Made by a program: the position numbers and the translations under genes. From NCBI GenBank assembly GCA_001898035.1, contig MKRX01000005.1, forward strand, positions 238,474 to 302,473: 64,000 nucleotides of DNA, written 5' to 3'. Below, piece after piece: positions 25,796 to 33,533 of the stretch (position 1 is its first letter; each line of letters begins with the position of its first letter). The stretch is from Armatimonadetes bacterium 55-13 (GTDB taxonomy: Bacteria > Armatimonadota > Fimbriimonadia > Fimbriimonadales > Fimbriimonadaceae). Under the pieces are notes generated by a model. The model did not search any database, was not told the origin of the DNA, and worked only from the letters and a program-made list of their open reading frames with translations.

Positions 25796-26893
25796 GTGAG
25801 AAGTAGGATTACTGGTTGGATAGGAGCCTTGGTGGCCCTGGGTAGTGTCATCGGGTGTGCAGGTCAAAACGGTTCTAATTCTGCAATCGACAACCCTGCT
25901 TCGCGTGATTTCACGTCCCCCCGAGGCAACAATGTGCGCTCGAACTCGGGAAAGCAACTCCTTGTGGGAGTTGTCTATGATAGCGGCGGACTAGGCGATA
26001 AGTCCTTTAACGATAGCGCTCACGCCGGAATTATCCGAGCCAAGAAAGACTTTGGCATCGAAGAGAAATCCATCGAAAGCAAGAGCGAGAAGGACTTTGA
26101 AGGCAACTTGACCGGCATGGCAGACGCGGGTTGCGATCTGGTTGTCGCCGTTGGTATCACGCAGCAAAAAGCGCTTGAGGCGGTAGCTCCCAAATACCCC
26201 AATGTCAAATTTGCTATCGTGGATGCTCCGGTGAGCGCCCCGAATGTGCGGTCGCTCCTTTTCACTGAGCATGAGGGCAGCTTCCTCGCCGGATATCTAG
26301 CCGGACTCACCACCAAGACCAACAAGGTTGGCTTCGTCGGTGGAATGGAGATTCCTCTCATTAAGAAGTTCCAAGCTGGCTACGAGGCGGGCGTAAAAAC
26401 GGCCAATCCTTCCGCTGAAGTTCTCCCTGCGAAGTACACCGGCAACTGGGACAGCCAGGACAAGGCGAAAGTCGCCGCGAACCTGCTCTTCACTTCCGGT
26501 GCCGATATCGTCTACCACGCCGCAGGACGAGCCGGCTTGGGTGTGATTTCGGCGGCCAAGGAACAAGGGAAGTACGCGATTGGCGTCGATAGCGATCAAG
26601 ACGATGTCGAAAAGGGCTCCGTCCTCACCAGCATGATCAAGCGGGTGGACGAAGCGGTTTACCAAACAGTCAAAGACTTGAATGAAGGTAAGTTCACCCC
26701 TGGGAATAAGGTCTACGACTTGAAGGCAGGCGGTGTGGGTCTGAGCGAGATGCGGTTTACCAAGGACAAGATCGGCAAGGAAAACCTCGATAAGGTCAAG
26801 GCGATCACAGCCAAGATCATCAAGGGCGACATCAAGGTTCCATCCAACCAAGAGGAATTGGCGAAGTACGAGCAGAAGCTCACCGCCAAGTAG
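25796..26893 (+). CDS. BMP/PnrA-family substrate-binding lipoprotein
   Basis: The 365-residue protein is a periplasmic binding protein of the basic membrane protein family, which feeds nucleoside ABC importers. The signal peptide ends in a lipobox (SVIGC, Cys21), a Ser/Asn linker follows, and then the typical VVYDSGGLGDKSFND start of the mature domain. VDSDQDD and TSMIKRVDEAVY in the C-terminal part also fit. It starts with GTG behind a GGGAGG Shine-Dalgarno sequence. The permease and ATPase genes that normally accompany it are missing. Confidence 0.9.
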   Translation: MRSRITGWIGALVALGSVIGCAGQNGSNSAIDNPASRDFTSPRGNNVRSNSGKQLLVGVVYDSGGLGDKSFNDSAHAGIIRAKKDFGIEEKSIESKSEKDFEGNLTGMADAGCDLVVAVGITQQKALEAVAPKYPNVKFAIVDAPVSAPNVRSLLFTEHEGSFLAGYLAGLTTKTNKVGFVGGMEIPLIKKFQAGYEAGVKTANPSAEVLPAKYTGNWDSQDKAKVAANLLFTSGADIVYHAAGRAGLGVISAAKEQGKYAIGVDSDQDDVEKGSVLTSMIKRVDEAVYQTVKDLNEGKFTPGNKVYDLKAGGVGLSEMRFTKDKIGKENLDKVKAITAKIIKGDIKVPSNQEELAKYEQKLTAK

Positions 26894-26901
26894 TCCAGAA
26901 C

Positions 26902-26939
26902 AAAAAAGGCTCCCTGCGGAAAGGCAGGGGGCCTTTTTT
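26902..26939 (+). terminator. Rho-independent terminator after the BMP lipoprotein gene
   Basis: AAAAAAGGCTCCCTGC pairs with GCAGGGGGCCTTTTTT around a 6-nt loop, giving a GC stem with flanking A and T tracts. It works in both directions, towards the convergent FmdB-like gene too. Confidence 0.88.
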
Positions 26940-26952
26940 GGTTTTGGATTCG

Positions 26953-27231
26953 CTAGTTAGTCTCTGTGGAGCAACTCGGGCAGCTTGCTGGCTCGCCAGA
27001 GCAGGCCGTGTCCGACTTCGTTTCGGTCTTCGTGCTAGGAGTAGACGTGGATGCGTTGTAGTCGGTCACATAGAAGCCACTGCCCTTAAACGCGATCCCT
27101 ACCGGCTGAATCACACGCTTCACGGTCCCTTCGGAACCGCATTGACAATCCTTCAACGGATCTTCGGTGATTCGCTGTTCGACTTCAAAGGTCTTGCTGC
27201 AAGCTGAACATTCGTAAACGTAGGTTGGCAT
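26953..27231 (-). CDS. FmdB-family zinc-ribbon protein
   Basis: The 92-residue protein begins MPTYVYECSACSKTFEV, the FmdB signature. The zinc ligands are Cys8, Cys11, Cys29 and Cys31, and the tail is rich in Ser/Thr with three further Cys residues. FmdB was named as a possible regulator of an amidase/formamidase operon; most members have no known role. It is divergent from the terC gene with only about 80 bp between them. Confidence 0.88.
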   Translation of the reverse strand: MPTYVYECSACSKTFEVEQRITEDPLKDCQCGSEGTVKRVIQPVGIAFKGSGFYVTDYNASTSTPSTKTETKSDTACSGEPASCPSCSTETN

Positions 27232-27313
27232 AGGATTTACTCTCTGTTGTCCCTATTTTGGCAGACTCCGGTCGGGAGTGCCAGGGCCGTTCGGTCATAC
27301 TTTATGGCTCGGC

Positions 27314-28108
27314 ATGTTTGGCCAGACTTTTCAGATCGCGGACCTCGCCGGAGTTGGCGCGCTTGTTGTCCTGGAAGCTTTGCTTTCTGCGGACAACGCG
27401 CTCGTTCTGGCCATCATGGTTCGGCACTTGCCAAAGGCCGAGCAGCGCAAGGCGTTGCTCTTTGGATTGGGTGGCGCGTTCGTCTTCCGCCTCGTCGCTA
27501 TCCTCTTCGCCTCCATCGTCCTTCAGCAGTGGTGGCTCCAGGCCGTCGGCGCGGTCTATCTTCTCTGGGTGCCCATCAAGCACTTTGTTAGCCACGCCAC
27601 CAGCGACGGTGAAGCAAAGCCGGTAGGGAAGAAGTTCTGGGCCACGGTTGTCGCGGTTGAACTAACCGACATCGCGTTCGCCGTGGATTCAATCCTTGCC
27701 GGTGTCACCTTCGTGGACAACAAGCAAGATAAGATTTGGGTCGTCTACACCGGCGCGGTCATCGGCATCGTTCTTCTTCGTTTTGCCGCTTCACTCTTTA
27801 TCCGTCTGTTGGAGAAGTACCCCGTTCTTGACCACGTGGCCTACCTCCTCGTGGCGTGGGTCGGCGTCAAACTCGCCTTCCTTGCTGGTCACACTTACGA
27901 CGTCTATCATCCAAACACCTTGCCCTTTACGTTCCCCGAGATGCCCCACGTGGTTTTTTGGACCGTCTTGATCGGTGTGGCAGGGATTGGCAGCCTCGTT
28001 GCCGTAAAGAAAGGCACGGCTAAATCTCACTTGCCGGAGGATTGCGAGGGAACTTTCAGTGGCAAAGACCTCAAAGAATCTTCTCAAGCATCCTCTGAAG
28101 TAAGATAG
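27314..28108 (+). CDS. TerC-family membrane protein (probable Mn2+ exporter)
   Basis: Integral membrane protein of 264 residues with about seven helices. The metal-site motifs EALLSADNALV and VELTDIAFAVDSI are those of TerC/Alx/YkoY proteins, several of which export manganese. I use the ATG at 27314 and not the GTG at 27278, because the protein aligns with the family there. TACTTT lies ten bases upstream. No yybP-ykoY manganese riboswitch is visible in the short upstream gap. Confidence 0.88.
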   Translation: MFGQTFQIADLAGVGALVVLEALLSADNALVLAIMVRHLPKAEQRKALLFGLGGAFVFRLVAILFASIVLQQWWLQAVGAVYLLWVPIKHFVSHATSDGEAKPVGKKFWATVVAVELTDIAFAVDSILAGVTFVDNKQDKIWVVYTGAVIGIVLLRFAASLFIRLLEKYPVLDHVAYLLVAWVGVKLAFLAGHTYDVYHPNTLPFTFPEMPHVVFWTVLIGVAGIGSLVAVKKGTAKSHLPEDCEGTFSGKDLKESSQASSEVR

Positions 28109-28131
28109 GCCTTTGCTAGAGGCCCAATAGG

Positions 28132-29205
28132 ATGTCAAAGAAGCTCAAGATTGGAATTATTGGTAGCGGCGGTATCGCCCAGGGATGCCACATGCGTGGA
28201 TACGCGTCCATGCCCGACCTTTGCGAAATGGTTGCGGTTTGCGACGTAAATCCAGAGACGGCCAAACAGGCCGCCGAGAAGTATTCGGTCGAGAAGACCT
28301 ACACCGACTATAAGCAGCTTCTGGCTGACCCTGAGATCGATGCGGTCTCAGTGGCAACTCCCAACGCCTATCACATGCAGCCGACGATTGACGCGCTCAA
28401 CGCTGGCAAGCACGTCATCTGCGAAAAACCCCTCGCCATGAACGCGGATGAGGCTCGCAAGATGTGCGCCGCCGCGCGAGACACCGGCAAGATTCTACAG
28501 GTTGCCCTTCAGCAGCGATTCACCGGCCAAGCTCGGTTCATGAAGCAGTACATCGATGACGGCAACATGGGCGACATCTACTACGCCCGTGCCCAAGCGC
28601 TGCGCCGCCGCGGTGTTCCGCACTGGGGCGTCTTCATTGATAAGGAAAAGCAGGGCGGTGGCCCGCTGATCGATATCGGCGTCCACATCCTCGACCTCAC
28701 GCTCTTCTTGATGGGCTATCCCAAGCCGGTCAGCGCCAGCGGCAAGACGTGGGACATGCTGGGCACCAACCCCGATATCGTTAATCCGTGGGGCGAATAC
28801 GACCGAACCAAGTTCACCGTCGAAGACTTCGCCGTTGGCATGATCAAGTTCGATAATGGCGCCGTCGTCACCTTGGAAAGCTCCTTCATGGCGAACTTGG
28901 ACGGTGATCCTTTCACCACCCAACTCTTCGGCACCAAGGCTGGAGCCATCGTTAAGGGTTGGGGCGCTGATCCTATCGAGATCTTCACCGAGCAGAATCG
29001 CCAACTCTTCAACATGAAGCCCGCGAACATCCCATCGGTCGAGTCCGCTCACGTCGATGAGATCAAGGCGTTCGTCGATGCCATCTTGAACAACAAGCCT
29101 TCGCCCGTTCCCGGCGAGAATGGCCTGATTCTCAACGCAATCTTCGATGCCCTGTACAAGAGCAGCGAAACCGGGAAGGAGGAATCCGTAGACGTCACTT
29201 TCTAG
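28132..29205 (+). CDS. Gfo/Idh/MocA-family oxidoreductase
   Basis: The 357-residue enzyme has the Rossmann motif GIIGSGGIAQGCHM, SVATPNAYH and the conserved catalytic-region motif CEKPLAMN. GGPLIDIGVHILDLTLFLMG with the active-site Asp/His pattern is typical of sugar dehydrogenases and oxidoreductases. Substrate unknown. It is followed by a His-rich lipoprotein gene and a second enzyme of the same family in the same direction. Confidence 0.92.
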   Translation: MSKKLKIGIIGSGGIAQGCHMRGYASMPDLCEMVAVCDVNPETAKQAAEKYSVEKTYTDYKQLLADPEIDAVSVATPNAYHMQPTIDALNAGKHVICEKPLAMNADEARKMCAAARDTGKILQVALQQRFTGQARFMKQYIDDGNMGDIYYARAQALRRRGVPHWGVFIDKEKQGGGPLIDIGVHILDLTLFLMGYPKPVSASGKTWDMLGTNPDIVNPWGEYDRTKFTVEDFAVGMIKFDNGAVVTLESSFMANLDGDPFTTQLFGTKAGAIVKGWGADPIEIFTEQNRQLFNMKPANIPSVESAHVDEIKAFVDAILNNKPSPVPGENGLILNAIFDALYKSSETGKEESVDVTF

Positions 29206-29216
29206 GCGTAAACGGG

Positions 29217-29222
29217 TAAATT
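29217..29222 (+). promoter_or_regulatory. -10-like TAAATT, leaderless lipoprotein gene
   Basis: GG-TAAATT ends exactly six bases before the ATG at 29229. No Shine-Dalgarno sequence is present. Confidence 0.5.
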
Positions 29223-29228
29223 ATCGGA

Positions 29229-29627
29229 ATGGCTCTAAGGAAGGACCTTGCCCAAGTAGGTTTGATCGGAGTAATCGCTCTGTCGATGGTCGGTTGTCGA
29301 ATTAAGGCGATCGAAAGCCAGACGTCAGCGAGCGCTCCCAACACGAAGTCTCCTTACAAAGGAGATCCATACACCTATGGTGGCGTTGCCGAGGGCTCAG
29401 GCGGTCTGTTGACCACCACCACCCAAACGATGGACACCCCCAGCTACGAGGGGGCGAAATTCAAAAAGGCAGCCGGTCCCGAAGCTTATACCGATAGCAA
29501 TAGCGGTCACCACACCGCGGCCGCTAAGCCTTCCGATATCAGCGGAGATTATCAGCCGCTACCTCACAATGAAGGTCATGAAGGTGGTCATGGTGAGCAT
29601 GATGACGACGAGGGCGAAGGGCACTAA
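29229..29627 (+). CDS. Small lipoprotein with His/Asp/Glu-rich tail
   Basis: Not a recognised family. The 132-residue protein has a signal peptide with lipobox (SMVGC), a Ser/Thr/Gly-rich low-complexity body and a final 20 residues dense in His, Glu, Gly and Asp. That tail could bind divalent metals on the outer side of the membrane; this is inferred from composition. It lies between two sugar-type dehydrogenase genes and may be an independent unit with its own promoter. Confidence 0.72.
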   Translation: MALRKDLAQVGLIGVIALSMVGCRIKAIESQTSASAPNTKSPYKGDPYTYGGVAEGSGGLLTTTTQTMDTPSYEGAKFKKAAGPEAYTDSNSGHHTAAAKPSDISGDYQPLPHNEGHEGGHGEHDDDEGEGH

Positions 29628-29636
29628 AGGAAAGTA

Positions 29637-30656
29637 GTGATCCGAATTGGAGTTCTCGGATGCGGGGATGTGGCTAACTTTGGCCACATCCCCGCCATTC
29701 TTTCGACCGACGGCGTAGAGCTAGTTGCGCTTTACGATCCAGATCCAGCTCGCCTTAGTTCGACTTCAGCGCGCTTTGATGGGTTGCCGACGTTCGATTC
29801 CACGGAGGAATTCTATGGCCAAGGCTTGGACGCGGTAGTCATCGCCTCACCTGCACCCACTCATCTCGCGGGCGTCCTCGAAGCGGCCACGCGGGACGTT
29901 CATGTCCTCTGTGAGAAGCCAATATCCGAGGATGAATCGGAAGCGGAGACGATGATTGGCGCGATGAACATATCGGGCAAAATCTTCATGGTAGGGTTCT
30001 GCTATCGATTTAGCCCTGTTGCGAGGCAAATTAAACAATGGATTGAAGAAGGAACGGTTGGCAAAATCCGCGCTCTTCGACTTATCTACATCTGGAACCT
30101 TCACGGCCGATATCAGCAGCAACCGGATCACTCTTGGGTTGAGAATCCTAGATGGGCCGGTCGAATGGTGGAGGGCGGTCCGATGGTTGACTGTGGTGTA
30201 CATATGATCGATCTCTCACGCTGGTGGCTCGAGAGCGAAATCGTACGTGCCGCCGCCAGCGGCGCCTGGGTAGCCGATTACGAAGCGCCTGATCATATGT
30301 GGCTCAACATGGATCACCGCTGTGGGGCGCACACAAACGTGGAAATGAGTTTTACGTACTGCCACACTGCTCGGGAGCCTATAAATCACTTCTCTTACCA
30401 CCTAATTGGTGATGGTGGCGTCCTGCGGTATGACCGTGACGGCTACGTCCTTGAAGCAAGAACGGGGCAGGAAACGATTCGGGTCCCGGGCGCTAGCGAG
30501 AAGAATTTCGAAGGGATGTACGCGGCTTTTCGCGATGCCATACGGTCCGGAGATACAACCGGCTTGCCATTAGCTCAAGATGGCCTGATCGCAACCAAAA
30601 TCGCGCGTGAGGCTACAAATTTGGTGATGGGTGACCGTGCCAGACCAACGGCCTAA
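29637..30656 (+). CDS. Gfo/Idh/MocA-family oxidoreductase
   Basis: The 339-residue enzyme shows GVLGCGDVANFGHIPA as Rossmann motif, VIASPAPTHL and the catalytic-region motif CEKPIS. GGPMVDCGVHMIDLSRWWL follows further on. It begins with GTG, and a GGAAAG sequence lies just upstream. It differs clearly in sequence from the paralog at 28132, so the two are not a recent duplication. Substrate unknown. Confidence 0.9.
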   Translation: MIRIGVLGCGDVANFGHIPAILSTDGVELVALYDPDPARLSSTSARFDGLPTFDSTEEFYGQGLDAVVIASPAPTHLAGVLEAATRDVHVLCEKPISEDESEAETMIGAMNISGKIFMVGFCYRFSPVARQIKQWIEEGTVGKIRALRLIYIWNLHGRYQQQPDHSWVENPRWAGRMVEGGPMVDCGVHMIDLSRWWLESEIVRAAASGAWVADYEAPDHMWLNMDHRCGAHTNVEMSFTYCHTAREPINHFSYHLIGDGGVLRYDRDGYVLEARTGQETIRVPGASEKNFEGMYAAFRDAIRSGDTTGLPLAQDGLIATKIAREATNLVMGDRARPTA

Positions 30657-30707
30657 AACAAACTGACCTCGAAACGCTCGTCTGTTCGTCAACGATAGAA
30701 AAGGGAC

Positions 30708-31865
30708 ATGAGCAACGAATCGAATTCAAAGATTGGCCGGTATCGCGGTCCGGCTATCACGGTGGGGCTGGCCCTCTCGCTCATCGCAGCCTTGGCGATC
30801 CCTTCCTATGTTGCTCACACATCCGAACCTGATTTGCCCCAAGTCGAGCTTGTAACCCAGGAAGCTGGCGCTGTCGATCAGGTGCTCGTGCAGGAAGGTC
30901 AATGGGTGCACGAAGGGGCAACGCTTGCAACCCTCAGGAGCGACGAGCTTGATGCCCAGATACGGTCCGTAAAGGAAGCACTGGAGAAGGCAAAGATTCA
31001 CGAAAAAGTCGCTGTTGCCGAGGAGCCGATTTTGGGTTCTATTGGCACGGTTAGAAGAGTCGTTGAAGTACCTGCTTCGCCTTCGGAAACAGACGCACCC
31101 ACTTTGTTGCCTCCAGTGAAGACAGAAGATCCGCAAGTTTCAGCAGAAATTGCCAAACTCGAAAAGGAATCGGCGGAAAAGACCAAAGCCTTGAAGACGA
31201 TCCAGTCTGACCTGACCTCCAACCAGGAGCAACTAGAAGAATTTAACGGACTTCAATCGATTGCACAGGGCAGTGTCGACAACGCCTTGTCCGCTCAAGT
31301 CGCCGCGCAAAAGGAAGTGGACCGCATGAGCCGCCTTTACGATATGGGTGCCATCGCACGTCGTAAGCGGGATGCCACGATCGCCGCGAAAGATTCGGCC
31401 GATAGCGTAGTCGTGGAAGCCGAAAAACGACTGGAGGAAGTGAAGAAATCGATCTCCCAGGTCAAGGAGACTATTTCAACCCAGCAGAAGACGATTCAAG
31501 GAATACAAGATCGTATTCAAGAGATTAAGTCCTCCTTGGCCGACTTGGAAAATAGACGTTTTGTTGTTCGACCAGCGAGCACTCCTGCTCCGACGAAGCC
31601 GAAAATTCAGAAGAAGGTCATCTATGGCTCGGTTGGCGTCCAAGCGAGCACGGCGCCCGTTAAGGTTAATCTCATCGATATTGACGATCCCAAAAATGAG
31701 GAGCAAATCGTCGCCCTTACGAAGGAGCTGCAAGATTTGGAAGCCAAGAAGGAGCAACTCGTGGTAAGAGCATCTCATTCAGGAAGGATCGTCAAAGTCT
31801 TGAAAACGAAGGGATCAAACTTAGAACCGGGCCAAGCTCTCTTCGTCCTTCAACTCACTCAATAG
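30708..31865 (+). CDS. HlyD-like membrane fusion protein
   Basis: The 385-residue protein has one N-terminal membrane helix (about residues 15-35), a split biotinyl/lipoyl-type half-motif (VDQVLVQEGQWVHEGATLATL), a long coiled coil of about 200 residues and the returning half-motif near the C terminus (HSGRIVKVLKTKGSNLEPGQALFVL). This is the layout of periplasmic adaptor subunits of efflux and secretion systems. No ABC transporter, RND pump or outer-membrane factor gene is adjacent. TAGAAA lies six bases before the ATG, so it may also be leaderless. Confidence 0.85.
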   Translation: MSNESNSKIGRYRGPAITVGLALSLIAALAIPSYVAHTSEPDLPQVELVTQEAGAVDQVLVQEGQWVHEGATLATLRSDELDAQIRSVKEALEKAKIHEKVAVAEEPILGSIGTVRRVVEVPASPSETDAPTLLPPVKTEDPQVSAEIAKLEKESAEKTKALKTIQSDLTSNQEQLEEFNGLQSIAQGSVDNALSAQVAAQKEVDRMSRLYDMGAIARRKRDATIAAKDSADSVVVEAEKRLEEVKKSISQVKETISTQQKTIQGIQDRIQEIKSSLADLENRRFVVRPASTPAPTKPKIQKKVIYGSVGVQASTAPVKVNLIDIDDPKNEEQIVALTKELQDLEAKKEQLVVRASHSGRIVKVLKTKGSNLEPGQALFVLQLTQ

Positions 31866-31880
31866 ACAGACCCCTCAACA

Positions 31881-31917
31881 AAAGCGAGCCGAGATCATTA
31901 CGATCTCGGCTCGCTTT
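31881..31917. terminator. Bidirectional terminator between HlyD-like gene and glnA
   Basis: A perfect 16-bp stem (AAAGCGAGCCGAGATC and its complement) around ATTAC, with T-rich flanks on both strands. Confidence 0.9.
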
Positions 31918-31928
31918 GTTATTGGCCC

Positions 31929-33338
31929 TTATGCGTCGGCGTAAAGATAGAACTCATACGGATGTGGGCGAAGGTCGATCGCATCACACTCGTGAAGGAG
32001 TTTGTACTCCACGTAGCTCTCAATGAGCTCCTTCGTAAACACGTCTCCCTTGAGAAGGAATTCGTGATCGGCTAGAAGTGCCTGAAGCGTCGCACGGAGA
32101 GAACCAGGAGTGGTTTCGATTCCGGCCCGCTCAAGCGGCGGGAGCTCATAAAGGTCCTTGTCAAGCGGCTTCGGCGGCTCGATTCGGTTCTGGATACCGT
32201 CGAGGCCAGCCATCAGAAGGGCAGAGAAGGCCAGGTAAGGATTGGCCATTGGGTCTGGAGCTCGGAACTCGACGCGCTTCGCCTTCGGCGACTTGCTGAC
32301 CATCGGGATTCGAACGCAGGCTGATCGGTTTCGGGCGGAGTACATCAGGTTGATGGGAGCCTCGTAACCAGGAACCAGTCGTCGGTAAGAGTTGGTCGTC
32401 GGTGCGCAAAAGGCCAAGAGAGCCGGGGCGTGCTTCAGAAGACCACCGATGTACCAACGAGCGGTATCGCTCAGACTCGCGTAGCCAGCCTCATCGAACA
32501 TCTGAGTCTCGCCATTCTTCCAGATCGACTGGTGAACGTGCATGCCGCTACCGTTGTCCCCGAACAGTGGCTTCGGCATGAAGGTGGCGAAGTAGCCATG
32601 CTGATAAGCCGTTTGCTTGACGATGTACTTGTACTTCATCAGCTTGTCGGCCATCTTGGTCAATGTGTCGAACTTCATGTCGATCTCGCACTGACCAGCA
32701 CTGGCGACCTCGTGGTGGTGCATTTCCACATCGATGCCAACGGCTTCCATATTCAAAACCATTTCAGTGCGAAGGTCTTGAAGCTTGTCAACTGGAGCGC
32801 AGGGGAAGTATCCACCCTTGGGCTTGATCGTGTAGCCAGGAGTATCCTCATCGCCTGAAGTCCAATAACCTTCATCGGACTTAATCTTATAGCCGCTATT
32901 GTAGGGATCCACATTGAATAGCAACTGATCAAAGACGAAGAATTCGGCTTCAGGACCGAAGAACGCGGTATCGCCGATACCGGTCGTCTTGAGGTATTGC
33001 TCAGCCTTTTCGGCGGTAAAGCGAGGATCCTTAGCATATGGCTGTCGAGTAAGCGGATCTTCGATCTTGCAGACCACGACGGCAGTTGGAACCTCGGTAA
33101 ATGGATCCATGAACATGCTTTCCGCATCGGGGATGAGAAGCATGTCGGACTCGTTGATGGTCTGGAATCCTCGGATGCTGGAACCGTCGAACGGCATACC
33201 GTCCGTGAAGTGGTCTTCGCTGAAGTGGCTCACCGGCATGCTGAAGTGCTGCCAAGTGCCCATCAAGTCTGTAAAACGAATGTCGACGATCTGCGCTTCG
33301 TTCTCTTTAACGAATGCTACGGCGTCCTTTGGGGTCAT
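31929..33338 (-). CDS. glnA: Glutamine synthetase type I
   Basis: Catalyses ATP-dependent formation of glutamine from glutamate and ammonia. At 469 residues it has exactly the length of the E. coli enzyme. Visible motifs are the start TPKDAVAFVKENE, NGSGMHVHQSIWKNG in the ATP/ammonia site, and NRSACVRIP. The adenylylation loop KDLYELPP puts Tyr at residue 397, the same number as in E. coli, which suggests the regulated GSI-beta type. The frame opens at 33452, but the ATG at 33338 has GGGAGG before it and matches the family. A 7-bp hairpin (33375-33395) lies in the leader. Confidence 0.96.
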   Translation of the reverse strand: MTPKDAVAFVKENEAQIVDIRFTDLMGTWQHFSMPVSHFSEDHFTDGMPFDGSSIRGFQTINESDMLLIPDAESMFMDPFTEVPTAVVVCKIEDPLTRQPYAKDPRFTAEKAEQYLKTTGIGDTAFFGPEAEFFVFDQLLFNVDPYNSGYKIKSDEGYWTSGDEDTPGYTIKPKGGYFPCAPVDKLQDLRTEMVLNMEAVGIDVEMHHHEVASAGQCEIDMKFDTLTKMADKLMKYKYIVKQTAYQHGYFATFMPKPLFGDNGSGMHVHQSIWKNGETQMFDEAGYASLSDTARWYIGGLLKHAPALLAFCAPTTNSYRRLVPGYEAPINLMYSARNRSACVRIPMVSKSPKAKRVEFRAPDPMANPYLAFSALLMAGLDGIQNRIEPPKPLDKDLYELPPLERAGIETTPGSLRATLQALLADHEFLLKGDVFTKELIESYVEYKLLHECDAIDLRPHPYEFYLYADA

Positions 33339-33374
33339 TTTTCCTCCCGGAAGTTTGTGTGCGTTCTCGAAATG

Positions 33375-33395
33375 CCTACGCTCCCTCTGCGTAGG
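33375..33395 (-). other. Small hairpin in the glnA leader
   Basis: CCTACGC and GCGTAGG form a 7-bp stem with a 7-nt loop, about 37 bases before the glnA start. It does not match the glnA or other glutamine riboswitch motifs that I know. Confidence 0.4.
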
Positions 33396-33533
33396 GCTTC
33401 CAAGCGACTGGGGTCGATTCGCCCCCCGTACGCCGGCAGCAAAATCAACCAAGGCGACATTGCCTAGGAGATATATGATTATCCTTGATTGGGAAAGGTT
33501 AAGGAAAGGTTTAGGACGCCTTTATTTTGCGGT

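Noticed and set aside
27232-27313. yybP-ykoY manganese riboswitch before the TerC gene
   Set aside because: The 82-bp gap lacks the conserved yybP-ykoY helices and is shared with the divergent FmdB-like gene.
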